DNA of 64,000 nt from NCBI GenBank assembly GCA_002476495.1, contig DLKL01000051.1:17805-81804 (forward strand), read 5' to 3'. Shown piece after piece: positions 16,686-25,740 of the stretch. The DNA is from Lachnospiraceae bacterium UBA7589. Lineage in GTDB: Bacteria > Bacillota > Clostridia > Lachnospirales > Lachnospiraceae. Every line of letters starts with the position of its first letter. Positions within the stretch are counted from its first letter, which is position 1. The translations under genes were made by a program, and so were the position numbers. The notes beneath the pieces were generated by a model. The model was not told the origin of the DNA. It saw only the letters and a list, made by a program, of their open reading frames with translations, and made no database searches.

Positions 16686-18356
16686 ATGCTGACAGATATT
16701 CAAATTGCACAGGAATCAAAACTTTTCAACATTAAAGATGTGGCTGCATCAATAGGAATCAGGGAAGAAGACCTGGAAATGTATGGAAAATACAAGGCTA
16801 AGCTCTCTGATGAATACATTGAATCAGTTAAAGAAAATAAGGATGGCAGACTTATCCTGGTTACTGCAATTAATCCAACTCCGGCAGGAGAAGGGAAAAC
16901 TACAGTTACGGTAGGTCTTGGCCAGGCTATGTCAAAGCTTGGAAAAAAATCTATAATAGCTCTGAGAGAGCCATCACTTGGACCATGTTTTGGAATAAAA
17001 GGCGGAGCAGCAGGAGGCGGATATTCACAGGTGGTTCCGATGGAAGATTTGAATCTTCATTTCACCGGAGATTTTCATGCCATAACTTCAGCGAATAATC
17101 TTCTTGCTGCAATTATGGATAATCACATTCACCAGGGAAATTCTCTTAGGATTGATCCTAAAAGAATTGTATTTAAACGTTGCCTTGACATGAATGACAG
17201 AGCCTTAAGAAATGTTATAGTCGGAATGGGAAAAAGAACCGACGGTGTTGTAAGACAGGACGGATTTGTTATTACAGTGGCTTCGGAAATAATGGCAATT
17301 TTATGCCTCGCCGATGATATTAAGGATTTGCAAAAAAGGCTGGGTAAAATTATAGTGGCTTACAATTATGATAACGAGCCGGTAACAGCTTCTGATTTAA
17401 AATGTGTAGGTGCTATGACAGCCTTGCTTAAGGATGCCATTAAACCAAATATTATCCAGACGCTGGAGCATACACCGGCTCTGGTCCATGGCGGACCGTT
17501 TGCCAATATAGCCCATGGCTGTAATTCTATAAGGGCTACAAAGACAGCACTCAAAATTGCGGATTATGTAATTACAGAAGCAGGCTTTGGTGCAGATCTG
17601 GGTGCTGAAAAATTCTTTGACATTAAGTGCCGTACAGCAGGTCTTAAGCCGGATGCCGTAGTTCTTGTGGCTACAGTAAGGGCATTAAAGTATAATGGAG
17701 GAGTTCCCAAGGATGAATTAAACATGGAAAATCTGGAGGCTCTGTCCAGAGGAATAGTCAATCTTGAAAAGCATATAGAAAATCTCCAGATGTATGGAGT
17801 ACCTGTGGTGGTAACTCTGAATAGATTTGTTTCTGATACAGAAAAGGAGCTGACCTTTGTAAAAGAGTTTTGCCAGGAAAGAGGTTGCGATTTTGCTCTT
17901 GCGAATGTATGGGAAAAAGGAGGAGAAGGTGGAATTCAGCTGGCTGAAGCAGTATTGAACACACTGGAAAATAAGCCTTCAAACTTTAAGGTATTATATG
18001 AGGACAGCCTTTCAATTAAAGAAAAGATAAAAACCATAGCTACAAAAATCTATGGAGCAGCAGATGTATCATATAGCAGTGAGGCTTCCAAAGCGATAGA
18101 AAAAATTCAGGCAATGGGATTTGGAAATATGCCTGTGTGTATGGCGAAGAACCAGTATTCTCTTTCGGATGATGCAGCTCTTCTCGGAAGACCACGGGGC
18201 TTTACGGTAAATATAAGAGAGGTATATGTAAGTGCGGGAGCCGGCTTCGTGGTTGCTATTACAGGAAATATTATGACCATGCCGGGATTGCCAAAATCAC
18301 CTGCTGCAGAGAGAATTTTCGTTAACGATGACGGAGTTATAGAGGGGCTTTTCTAG
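16686..18356 (+). CDS. fhs: Formate-tetrahydrofolate ligase
   Basis: This 556-residue enzyme joins formate to tetrahydrofolate with ATP, giving 10-formyl-THF for purine synthesis or the methyl branch of the Wood-Ljungdahl route. The nucleotide-binding loop TPAGEGKTT (65-73) and family blocks REPSLGPCFGIKGGAAGGGY and HGGPFANIAHGCNS are intact. Length is normal. AAGGAG precedes the ATG. It heads a run fhs-folD-rimO-pgsA-cinA with gaps under 40 bases or overlaps; fhs and folD act in consecutive one-carbon steps. Presence of fhs alone does not prove acetogenesis. Confidence 0.96.
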   Translation: MLTDIQIAQESKLFNIKDVAASIGIREEDLEMYGKYKAKLSDEYIESVKENKDGRLILVTAINPTPAGEGKTTVTVGLGQAMSKLGKKSIIALREPSLGPCFGIKGGAAGGGYSQVVPMEDLNLHFTGDFHAITSANNLLAAIMDNHIHQGNSLRIDPKRIVFKRCLDMNDRALRNVIVGMGKRTDGVVRQDGFVITVASEIMAILCLADDIKDLQKRLGKIIVAYNYDNEPVTASDLKCVGAMTALLKDAIKPNIIQTLEHTPALVHGGPFANIAHGCNSIRATKTALKIADYVITEAGFGADLGAEKFFDIKCRTAGLKPDAVVLVATVRALKYNGGVPKDELNMENLEALSRGIVNLEKHIENLQMYGVPVVVTLNRFVSDTEKELTFVKEFCQERGCDFALANVWEKGGEGGIQLAEAVLNTLENKPSNFKVLYEDSLSIKEKIKTIATKIYGAADVSYSSEASKAIEKIQAMGFGNMPVCMAKNQYSLSDDAALLGRPRGFTVNIREVYVSAGAGFVVAITGNIMTMPGLPKSPAAERIFVNDDGVIEGLF

Positions 18357-18390
18357 GCTTAAAAACTAAACATTTTACGGAGGTATCAGG

Positions 18391-19233
18391 ATGGCACAGA
18401 TTATTGACGGAAAGATTATATCGGGGCAGATAAAGGACGAATTAAAGAAGAAGGTACAGGAACTTAAGGAACAGGGCAGAGAGATATGTCTTGCGGTTAT
18501 TCAGGTTGGAAATGACCCGGCCTCTACTGTGTATGTAGGTAATAAGAAAAAGGCCTGTGAATATATTGGAATAAAATCACTGGCATATGAGCTTCCTTAT
18601 GAAACAACAGAAGAAGAACTTTTGCATATAATAGATAAGCTTAATGCCGATAATTCTGTTAATGGTATACTTGTCCAGCTTCCTGTGCCAGAGCATATTA
18701 ATGAGGAAAGAATAATTAATTCCATCTCCCCGCTTAAGGATGTTGACGGCTTTTCTCCATCCAGTGTGGGTGCACTGAGCATAGGACAAAAGGGCTTTGT
18801 ATCCTGTACTCCTGCAGGTGTAATACAGCTGCTTAAGAGGTCAGGAGTTGACATTGAAGGTAAGGAGTGCGTGGTTGTAGGAAGAAGTAACATTGTAGGC
18901 AAGCCTATGGGAATGCTTCTTTTAAGAGAGAGTGGCACAGTTACCATATGCCATTCCAGAACAAAAAATCTCAAAGAGGTATGTAAAAGGGCAGATATTC
19001 TTGTTGTTGCTGTAGGCAGACCAAGGATGATAGATGCATCCTATGTAAAGGATGGAGCCTGTGTAATAGATGTAGGTATTCACAGGGATAAAAACAATAA
19101 ATTATGTGGTGATGTGGATTTTGAATCTGTTGAGCCGGTGGCCGGATATATTACACCTGTGCCGGGAGGGGTCGGTCCAATGACCATAGCTATGTTGATG
19201 AATAATTGTGTGGAAGCAGGGTTATATGAATAG
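18391..19233 (+). CDS. folD: Bifunctional methylene-THF dehydrogenase / methenyl-THF cyclohydrolase
   Basis: FolD interconverts 5,10-methylene-, 5,10-methenyl- and 10-formyl-THF using NADP. The 280-residue protein has the catalytic Tyr and Lys region VYVGNKKKACEYIGI (Y48, K52), the substrate motif QLPVPEHI, the Rossmann motif VVGRSNIVGKPMGMLL and the C-terminal PVPGGVGPMTIAMLM signature. An ACGGAGG site lies before the ATG. It follows fhs by 34 bases and overlaps the start of rimO, so the two folate enzymes are clearly in one transcript. Confidence 0.96.
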   Translation: MAQIIDGKIISGQIKDELKKKVQELKEQGREICLAVIQVGNDPASTVYVGNKKKACEYIGIKSLAYELPYETTEEELLHIIDKLNADNSVNGILVQLPVPEHINEERIINSISPLKDVDGFSPSSVGALSIGQKGFVSCTPAGVIQLLKRSGVDIEGKECVVVGRSNIVGKPMGMLLLRESGTVTICHSRTKNLKEVCKRADILVVAVGRPRMIDASYVKDGACVIDVGIHRDKNNKLCGDVDFESVEPVAGYITPVPGGVGPMTIAMLMNNCVEAGLYE

Positions 19234-20566
19234 TATGAATATATTGTTGGTTTCTCTGGGCTGCGATAAGAATTTGTGCGACAGTGAGGCAATGCTGGGT
19301 ATATTACAAAAAAATAATTATAATATTACAAATGACGAAGCATTGGCTGATGTGGTGGTAATTAATACCTGCAGCTTTATACATGATGCAATGGAAGAGA
19401 GTATTAATACCATTTTGGAAATGGCCAGGCTTAAGAAAAAAAGATTAAAGTATCTTATTGTAACCGGGTGTCTTGCACAACGGTTTAAGGATGAGATATT
19501 TGATGAAATTCCGGAGATTGATGCCTGCCTTGGAGCTGCAAGCTTTGACCATATTGTTGATGCAATCAGGGAACTGGAACACAAATCAAGGGTTTCCATG
19601 TATGATGACCCGGACAGACTGGCTTTGACAGATGTACCTAAGGTTATTACATCCGGTACATTTATGGGATATCTGAAAATTGCTGAGGGATGCGATAAAT
19701 TTTGCACATATTGTGTTATTCCCCATATAAGAGGGCATTACAGAAGTGTTCCAATGGAAAAGCTTGTGAAGGAGGCAGACTATATGGCTTCAATGGGTAT
19801 ACGGGAGCTGGTTCTTGTTGCCCAGGAAACAACCTGTTACGGAACAGATATTTACGGTAAAAAGTCATTGGCAGAACTGGTAAGACGTCTTGCCGGAATT
19901 GAAGGTATTGAGTGGATAAGGCTCATGTATTGCTATCCGGAGGAAATTGATAGTGAGCTGATAGAACTGTTTGCTACAGAAAAAAAACTTTGTAAATATA
20001 TTGATATGCCTTTACAGCATTGTGAGGATAACATTCTTTCCCGTATGGGAAGGAAAACAGATAAAAAATCAATAATGGGTGTTATAGGAGCATTAAGAAA
20101 AAATTGTCCGGATATAGCAATAAGAACCACCTTTATAACAGGATTTCCGGGAGAAACAGAGGAAAATCACGATGCACTTCTTCGGTTTATTGACGAGGTG
20201 GAATTTGACAGACTCGGAGTCTTTACATATTCAAGAGAAGATGGAACTCCGGCGGCGGATTTTCCAAATCAGGTAGACGGAAAACTTGCAGAAAAATGGA
20301 GAAATGAAATTATGGAGCTTCAGCAGGATATTTCTCTTGAAAAAAACAGCCGGCTCATAGGGACTGTACAAAAGGTAATAATTGAAGGATATTCCCCTGA
20401 TGAGGACATATATATAGGGCGTACCTACAGGGATGCACCTAATGTGGATGGTCTTGTGTTTGTTGAATGCGATTATGAGCTGATTTCGGGAACTATAGTT
20501 GATGTATTGATTAAGGATGCAGGTCCATATGATTTAATAGGAGGAATAACAGATGAACTTACCTAA
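19226..20566 (+). CDS. rimO: Ribosomal protein S12 methylthiotransferase RimO
   Basis: RimO is a radical-SAM enzyme that adds a methylthio group to a conserved Asp of ribosomal protein S12. About 446 residues contain an N-terminal UPF0004 domain (SLGCDKNLCDSE, with the Cys residues of the auxiliary cluster), the radical-SAM core with CxxxCxxC in EGCDKFCTYCVIPHIRG, and a C-terminal TRAM domain. SLGCDKN distinguishes RimO from MiaB. The ATG at 19226 overlaps the folD stop codon; ATG 19235 is also possible, and an upstream TGG-rich extension is unlikely. Translational coupling to folD is expected. Confidence 0.93.
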   Translation: MNSMNILLVSLGCDKNLCDSEAMLGILQKNNYNITNDEALADVVVINTCSFIHDAMEESINTILEMARLKKKRLKYLIVTGCLAQRFKDEIFDEIPEIDACLGAASFDHIVDAIRELEHKSRVSMYDDPDRLALTDVPKVITSGTFMGYLKIAEGCDKFCTYCVIPHIRGHYRSVPMEKLVKEADYMASMGIRELVLVAQETTCYGTDIYGKKSLAELVRRLAGIEGIEWIRLMYCYPEEIDSELIELFATEKKLCKYIDMPLQHCEDNILSRMGRKTDKKSIMGVIGALRKNCPDIAIRTTFITGFPGETEENHDALLRFIDEVEFDRLGVFTYSREDGTPAADFPNQVDGKLAEKWRNEIMELQQDISLEKNSRLIGTVQKVIIEGYSPDEDIYIGRTYRDAPNVDGLVFVECDYELISGTIVDVLIKDAGPYDLIGGITDELT

Positions 20567-21092
20567 CAAACTTACTATATTAAGAGTTGCACTTATACCG
20601 TTTTTTCTGGTTGCTCTTATGGTTGAGGGCATACCATACGGAAAATGGATTGCTGTGTTTATATTCTGTGCAGCCAGCCTGACAGATATGTTAGATGGAA
20701 AGATAGCCCGTAAATACAATCTTATAACTAATTTTGGCAAATTTATGGACCCCCTGGCAGACAAGCTTCTTGTGTGCTCTGCTATGATTGCCCTTATTGA
20801 ATTGGGCAGAATCCCGGCATGGGTTGTAATTATAATAATTGCAAGAGAATTCATTATAAGCGGTTTCAGACTTGTAGCTTCTGATAATGGAGTTGTAATA
20901 GCAGCCGGATGGTGGGGAAAAGTAAAAACAGTTGTACAGATGATAATGATAATTGTTATAATATGTAACTTTGGAGGAAAACCGGCAGAAATTATTGAAC
21001 AGATTCTTATATATGCCGCTTTAGTGCTTACGATTATATCTCTTGTTGATTACCTTGTAAAAAACAGAGGAGTTCTATCAGAGGTTAAATAA
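20553..21092 (+). CDS. pgsA: CDP-diacylglycerol-glycerol-3-phosphate 3-phosphatidyltransferase
   Basis: PgsA makes phosphatidylglycerol phosphate, the committed step of anionic phospholipid synthesis, in the membrane. The 179-residue protein has the CDP-alcohol phosphotransferase signature in DMLDGKIARKYNLITNFGKF followed by MDPLADK (two Asp pairs eight residues after the Ala-Arg), and four to five hydrophobic spans. It overlaps rimO by 14 bases with a TAGGAGGAAT site inside the rimO end, and its stop overlaps the next start as TAATG. Both overlaps indicate tight operon structure. Confidence 0.93.
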   Translation: MNLPNKLTILRVALIPFFLVALMVEGIPYGKWIAVFIFCAASLTDMLDGKIARKYNLITNFGKFMDPLADKLLVCSAMIALIELGRIPAWVVIIIIAREFIISGFRLVASDNGVVIAAGWWGKVKTVVQMIMIIVIICNFGGKPAEIIEQILIYAALVLTIISLVDYLVKNRGVLSEVK

Positions 21093-21595
21093 TGACAGAA
21101 AATGAATATACAGCATTAATATATGATATAGCAGAGCAGCTGGTAGATATGCTCAAAATAAAAAAATATACCATATCTACAGCAGAATCCTGTACAGGTG
21201 GAATGATTTCCACGGCTATTGTTGATATTCCAGGGGCATCCTGGGTTTTAAACGAGGCTCATGTAACCTACTCGAATGATTCAAAAATGAGGATTTTGGG
21301 AGTCAGGGAAAAGACCCTGGATGAATTTGGAGCTGTGTCAGGAGAAACAGCAAGGGAAATGGTAAGAGGAGCTGCAAAGATTGCCTGTGCAGATTGCGCG
21401 ATAGCAGTTACGGGAACAGCGGGACCCGATGGAGGAACAAAAGAAAAGCCTGTGGGGACAGTGTATGCCGGATTTTTTCTGAAAGGAGAAATTCAGGTAG
21501 TAAGATATAATTTCACAGGAAACAGACAAGAGGTAAGAAGAGCAACAACCTGTAATACTCTCAGACATATGCTGGAGTGGCTGGAAAAACAGTAA
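21092..21595 (+). CDS. CinA C-terminal domain protein (nicotinamide-nucleotide amidohydrolase type)
   Basis: A 167-residue stand-alone version of the CinA C-terminal domain, the PncC family that deamidates nicotinamide mononucleotide to nicotinate mononucleotide in NAD salvage. Signatures include STAESCTGGMIS (about 30-41), GAVSGETAREMVRGA and AVTGTAGPDGGTKEKPVGTVY. The N-terminal molybdopterin-binding-like domain of full CinA is absent, as in many bacteria. The start ATG overlaps the pgsA stop. It ends the fhs operon; a long inverted repeat 30 bases downstream may terminate it. Confidence 0.88.
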   Translation: MTENEYTALIYDIAEQLVDMLKIKKYTISTAESCTGGMISTAIVDIPGASWVLNEAHVTYSNDSKMRILGVREKTLDEFGAVSGETAREMVRGAAKIACADCAIAVTGTAGPDGGTKEKPVGTVYAGFFLKGEIQVVRYNFTGNRQEVRRATTCNTLRHMLEWLEKQ

Positions 21596-21625
21596 AACCA
21601 TACCAGTTTTATAATGCATTATTTT

Positions 21626-21672
21626 AAGGCAGTTTTAAGAAAAATAATTAAAGATTTTCTTAAAATTGCCTT
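21626..21672 (+). repeat. Long inverted repeat upstream of the carboxyltransferase operon
   Basis: Arms AAGGCAGTTTTAAGAAAA (21626-21643) and TTTTCTTAAAATTGCCTT (21655-21672) pair over 18 bp with a single G-T pair and an 11-base loop. The right arm touches the -35 box at 21671. There is no clean T run after it, so it may be a poor terminator of the upstream operon, an operator, or both. Confidence 0.6.
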
Positions 21673-21699
21673 GATTTAATGACGAAAAAAGTATATTAT
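21671..21699 (+). promoter_or_regulatory. sigma-A promoter of the decarboxylase operon
   Basis: TTGATT (21671-21676), a 17-base spacer and TATTAT (21694-21699) make a good promoter 59 bases before the first gene. It abuts the long inverted repeat, which could modulate it. Confidence 0.7.
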
Positions 21700-21757
21700 G
21701 ATAGACGGAAGAAATTGGTCTTATTTGACCTAAAATAAATAAAATGGAGGACTAAAA

Positions 21758-23182
21758 ATGGGTAACAAACTTAGCTTGTCTGCAAGCGACAGAATTGCGA
21801 ATTTGCTGGACGACGCGAGCTTTGTTGAAGTGGGTGCCTATGTTACAGCAAGAAGCACCGATTTCAACATTACAGCAAAGGATACTCCAAAAGACGGTGT
21901 AATAACCGGATATGGTGTGATTAATGGTAAATTAGTCTATGTTTACAGCCAGGATGCATCAGTACTTGGCGGAGCAATAGGCGAGATGCATGCAAAAAAA
22001 ATTGCCGGAATCTACGATATGGCAATGAAGGTAGGAGCACCGGTTATCGGTCTTGTTGATTGCGCAGGATTAAGACTTCAGGAAGCAACAGATGCGATGA
22101 ATGCTTTCGGAGAGCTGTATCTTAAGCAGACACTTGCTTCAGGTGTGGTTCCACAGATTACGGCTATATTCGGAAATTGTGGAGGAGGAGCGGCATTAAT
22201 CCCTGCTCTTACGGATTTTACTTTTATGACCGAGGAAAATTCCAGACTTTTTGTGAACAGTCCTAATGCCCTGAATGGTAATTATACAGCTAAGCTTGAT
22301 ACAGCGGATGCACAATATCTTGGCAAAAATACAGCACTGGTAGACAGAATATGTGAGGATGATGCAACCCTTCTTTCCGAGATAAGAGCATTGGTTGACA
22401 TGCTGCCTTCAAATAATATTGAAGACGAAGCGGCTGAGTGTATCGATGACTTAAACAGAATCATACCTGATTTAGACAGCTTTTCGGGAAATGCAAGAGC
22501 TGTGCTTTTGAATATTGCTGATAATAATCACTTCTTTGAAGTTAAGAAGGATTACGGCAGTGATATGGTAACAGGATTTATTAAGCTTAACGGAGCTTCT
22601 GTTGGATGCGTGGCAAACCAGATTGAAGACGGAAATGATATGATTTCAGCCAAGGGAGCAGAACTTGCGGCAGACTTTGTCAACTTCTGTGATGCATTTA
22701 ATATTCCTGTGCTCACACTTGTCAATACAAAGGGATTTGTGGCAACTGTAGATAATGAGAAGCTTATGGCAGCTGCAGCAGCTAAGCTGACATACGCATT
22801 TGCTAATGCAACAGTGCCAAAGGTTACACTTGTTATGGGAGATGCCTTCGGAACTGCATATACTATTATGAATTCAAAAGCAATCGGAGCAGATATGGTT
22901 TATGCATGGCCAAAGGCTAAGATAGGAACCATGGATCCTGAGATGGCAGTAAAGATTATGTATGAAAAGGAAATAGCAGAGGCCAAGGATAAGGTTGCGG
23001 CTGTTGATTCCTATAAGAAGGCTTATACTGAGCTGCAGTCAAGTGCACTTGCTGCGGCAAAGAGAGGATATATTGATGATATCATTGAGCCGGATGCAAC
23101 TAGAAAACGTGTTATTGCTGCTTTTGATATGCTGTATAGCAAAAAGGAAGAAAGACCTTATAAGAAGCATGGAGCAGTTTAA
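21758..23182 (+). CDS. Acyl-CoA carboxyltransferase subunit (MmdA/12S-like)
   Basis: A 474-residue carboxyltransferase of the crotonase-fold family that moves CO2 between biotin and an acyl-CoA (the family of PccB, MmdA and the 12S subunit of transcarboxylase). Two oxyanion-hole regions are visible: GNCGGGAALIPAL in the N-terminal half and GDAFGTAYTIMNSKAIGADMVYAW in the C-terminal half. It is about 40 residues shorter than typical MmdA. It begins a five-gene operon with the biotin carrier and Na+-pump subunits. The acyl-CoA substrate (methylmalonyl-, malonyl- or glutaconyl-CoA) cannot be read from the sequence. Confidence 0.85.
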   Translation: MGNKLSLSASDRIANLLDDASFVEVGAYVTARSTDFNITAKDTPKDGVITGYGVINGKLVYVYSQDASVLGGAIGEMHAKKIAGIYDMAMKVGAPVIGLVDCAGLRLQEATDAMNAFGELYLKQTLASGVVPQITAIFGNCGGGAALIPALTDFTFMTEENSRLFVNSPNALNGNYTAKLDTADAQYLGKNTALVDRICEDDATLLSEIRALVDMLPSNNIEDEAAECIDDLNRIIPDLDSFSGNARAVLLNIADNNHFFEVKKDYGSDMVTGFIKLNGASVGCVANQIEDGNDMISAKGAELAADFVNFCDAFNIPVLTLVNTKGFVATVDNEKLMAAAAAKLTYAFANATVPKVTLVMGDAFGTAYTIMNSKAIGADMVYAWPKAKIGTMDPEMAVKIMYEKEIAEAKDKVAAVDSYKKAYTELQSSALAAAKRGYIDDIIEPDATRKRVIAAFDMLYSKKEERPYKKHGAV

Positions 23183-23199
23183 GAAGAGGTGACAACTAA

Positions 23200-24168
23200 A
23201 TGAAAATTAAAAAAATATTATTATTAGTTTCCATGTTAGCTGTTATGTTTTCATTGGCCGGTTGTGATAATAACAAGGAAAAGCCTTTTGATTATGATGA
23301 AAAGGAGATTGTGCTTAATACAATGTCAAGCTTTTTGACATATTCAAATATTTCCGAAGATTACGTGGATTATTATTTAAATAGCGGCACAGATTTTGAA
23401 AAGTCGGCAATAGATGGTATGAAGCAGGCACAGAATACTGACAAGGTCGGTGAATTCGAAGATTATTCTCTTTATGCTGAGGCAGTCAGCAACAATACAT
23501 TTACTATTGACATGGTAGATGCGGATATTGTCAATGAGGATGATTATGTTTCTGTAAGTATAATTAACAAGGCTGCTGACAGAGATGTGAAGATAACAGT
23601 TAAGTATGTGGAAAATGCAGATTATTACATGATGTATAATGAGCTTGGAGCTCAGATTAACGAAAGTACGGTTACACAGGCACTCCTTAATGAGTACTAT
23701 ACATCGGGAGCAGATCCTGAAACCATTATAGCCGGCTATGGGTGTAAAAATCTTCAGGAATTTGTAGAGCTTCAGAAGGAGCAGACCATGCTTGAGCAGG
23801 GAATATACAAATATATTCCTGAGGAAATGGTTGTTGCAGCGGTCTACTCAAAGGGTGAGCTTATGAAGCAGGCAGGAATTAATACCCTTATCGGAATGGG
23901 AACAGTATTCGTTGTGCTTATTTTCATCTCCTTTATTATTTCCCTGATGAAGTTTTTACCTGCACTCTTTGCAAAAAAACCAAAGGTTGAAGTTAAGGAA
24001 GCAGCAAAGCCTGTACAGGCTCAGGCCACACAGGAGGAAGAGAATCTTGTGTCTGACAGCGAGCTTGCAGCTGTTATAACAGCTGCAATTTATGCATCAT
24101 CAGGAAATGAAGGGGCAGTCAGCAGGGATACACTGGTTGTCCGTTCAATTAGGAGAGTAAAGAGATAA
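23200..24168 (+). CDS. OadG-like decarboxylase gamma subunit with N-terminal lipoprotein domain
   Basis: A 322-residue protein whose C-terminal part looks like the small gamma subunit of Na+-pumping decarboxylases: one membrane span (about 228-252, IGMGTVFVVLIFISFIISL), an Ala/Pro/Glu-rich linker and a short cytoplasmic tail (ELAAVITAAIYA...RSIRRVKR). Classical OadG is only about 80-120 residues. Here an extra extracytoplasmic domain of about 200 residues precedes it, starting with a signal sequence and lipobox SLAGC (Cys22). The gamma subunit normally holds the complex together at the membrane. The role of the outer domain is unknown. Gap to the previous gene is 17 bases. Confidence 0.8.
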   Translation: MKIKKILLLVSMLAVMFSLAGCDNNKEKPFDYDEKEIVLNTMSSFLTYSNISEDYVDYYLNSGTDFEKSAIDGMKQAQNTDKVGEFEDYSLYAEAVSNNTFTIDMVDADIVNEDDYVSVSIINKAADRDVKITVKYVENADYYMMYNELGAQINESTVTQALLNEYYTSGADPETIIAGYGCKNLQEFVELQKEQTMLEQGIYKYIPEEMVVAAVYSKGELMKQAGINTLIGMGTVFVVLIFISFIISLMKFLPALFAKKPKVEVKEAAKPVQAQATQEEENLVSDSELAAVITAAIYASSGNEGAVSRDTLVVRSIRRVKR

Positions 24169-24195
24169 TATATTTGTTTATAGGAGGACATTAGT

Positions 24196-24558
24196 ATGAA
24201 AAATTATAGAATTACCGTTAATGGTACAGCGTATGACGTAGCAGTTGAGGAATTAGGTGCAGGAGCAGCACCTGCGGTACCTGCAGCACCTGCCTCAAAG
24301 GCAGCACCTGCAGCACCTGCTCCAAAGGCAACAGGCAATGCAGGCTCAATCACAGTTGAATCTCCAATGCCTGGTAAAATTTTAAGTGTAAAGGCTTCTG
24401 TAGGTTCTTCGGTTAAAAAGGGTGAGGTAATACTTATCCTTGAGGCTATGAAGATGGAGAATGAGGTTGTTGCACCTTCAGATGGTACAGTAGCAAGTAT
24501 TAATGTTTCTGCCGGAGACGCTGTTGAGGCAGGAGATGTTTTGGCAACTTTAAACTAA
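24196..24558 (+). CDS. Biotin carboxyl carrier protein of the decarboxylase
   Basis: A 120-residue biotinyl protein. Residues about 1-20 form a short strand-rich segment, followed by an Ala/Pro-rich flexible linker (about 25-50) and the biotinyl domain (about 52-120) with the biotinylation motif EAMKMENEV, whose Lys carries biotin. The same layout occurs in MmdC/GcdC and the 1.3S transcarboxylase subunit. It shuttles CO2 between carboxyltransferase and the membrane beta subunit. GGAGGACATTAGT lies before the ATG. BirA, which would biotinylate it, is encoded at 55305. Confidence 0.93.
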   Translation: MKNYRITVNGTAYDVAVEELGAGAAPAVPAAPASKAAPAAPAPKATGNAGSITVESPMPGKILSVKASVGSSVKKGEVILILEAMKMENEVVAPSDGTVASINVSAGDAVEAGDVLATLN

Positions 24559-24590
24559 TTTGTACCTAAAAACAGGAGGTAAACAGCTAA

Positions 24591-25721
24591 ATGAGCGGAT
24601 TTGTAGATATATTAGAAAATCTCGCCCTTCAGACCGGCTTTGCAACCCTTACATGGAAGCATTATATTATGATTATTGTAGCCTGCTTCTTTATGTATCT
24701 TGCAATAGTCAAGGGATTTGAACCATTACTTTTAGTACCTATTTCTTTTGGTATGTTCCTGGTTAATATGTTCCCTGCAATTATTGAAGAGGGCGGATTG
24801 TTACACTTTTTTTACTTGCTGGACGAGTGGAGCATATTGCCATCTCTCATATTCATGGGAGTCGGAGCCATGACAGATTTTGGACCACTTATTGCCAATC
24901 CGAAAAGTTTTTTGCTTGGTGCGGCTGCCCAGTTCGGAATTTATGCAGCCTATTTCCTTGCGTTCCTTATGGGATTCAATGGCAAGGAAGCAGCAGCAAT
25001 TTCCATAATCGGTGGTGCTGACGGACCTACTTCCATATTCCTTGCCGGTAAGCTTGGAATGGGTGGAACTCTTATGGGACCTATAGCAGTAGCGGCATAT
25101 TCTTATATGGCACTTGTTCCTGTTATTCAGCCACCTATTATGAAATTACTTACAACCGAGAAGGAACGTAAGATTAAGATGGGTCAGTTACGTCCGGTTA
25201 CAAAATTGGAGAAAATACTTTTCCCAATAATCGTTACCCTTGTAGTTGTTCTTATTCTTCCTACAACAGCACCGTTGGTTGGTATGCTTATGCTGGGAAA
25301 TCTCTTTAGGGAATGTGGTGTAGTTAAGCAGCTTACTGAAACCGCATCTAATGCAATGATGTATATTGTGGTTATACTGCTTGGAACTTCGGTAGGTGCT
25401 ACAACAAGCGCAGATGCATTCTTACAGCTTAGCACACTTAAGATAGTTTTACTTGGTCTTATTGCCTTTGCCTTTGGTACAGCGGCGGGAGTTCTGTTCG
25501 GCAAGCTGATGTGCAAGGTTACTAAGGGCAAGGTTAACCCGCTTATAGGTTCGGCAGGTGTTTCGGCTGTGCCTATGGCAGCCAGAGTATCACAGAAGGT
25601 TGGTGCAGAGGCAGACCCTACAAACTTCCTTCTTATGAATGCTATGGGACCTAATGTGGCAGGTGTTATCGGTACAGCAGTTGCCGCTGGTACATTTCTG
25701 GCTATATTTGGTGTTTCATAA
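24591..25721 (+). CDS. Na+-translocating decarboxylase beta subunit
   Basis: A 376-residue polytopic membrane protein of the OadB/MmdB/GcdB family, which decarboxylates carboxybiotin and exports Na+ in return. About nine to eleven hydrophobic segments are visible. Family blocks include the GVGAMTDFGPLIANPKSFLLG region, IIGGADGPTSIFLAGKL (Asp of the ion site) and SAGVSAVPMAARVSQKVG near the C-terminus. An ACAGGAGG site precedes the ATG. This subunit makes the complex an ion pump rather than a plain carboxylase. Its partner enzyme is one or both carboxyltransferases in the operon. Confidence 0.94.
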   Translation: MSGFVDILENLALQTGFATLTWKHYIMIIVACFFMYLAIVKGFEPLLLVPISFGMFLVNMFPAIIEEGGLLHFFYLLDEWSILPSLIFMGVGAMTDFGPLIANPKSFLLGAAAQFGIYAAYFLAFLMGFNGKEAAAISIIGGADGPTSIFLAGKLGMGGTLMGPIAVAAYSYMALVPVIQPPIMKLLTTEKERKIKMGQLRPVTKLEKILFPIIVTLVVVLILPTTAPLVGMLMLGNLFRECGVVKQLTETASNAMMYIVVILLGTSVGATTSADAFLQLSTLKIVLLGLIAFAFGTAAGVLFGKLMCKVTKGKVNPLIGSAGVSAVPMAARVSQKVGAEADPTNFLLMNAMGPNVAGVIGTAVAAGTFLAIFGVS

Positions 25722-25740
25722 AATAAAGGAGGTAAATTAA

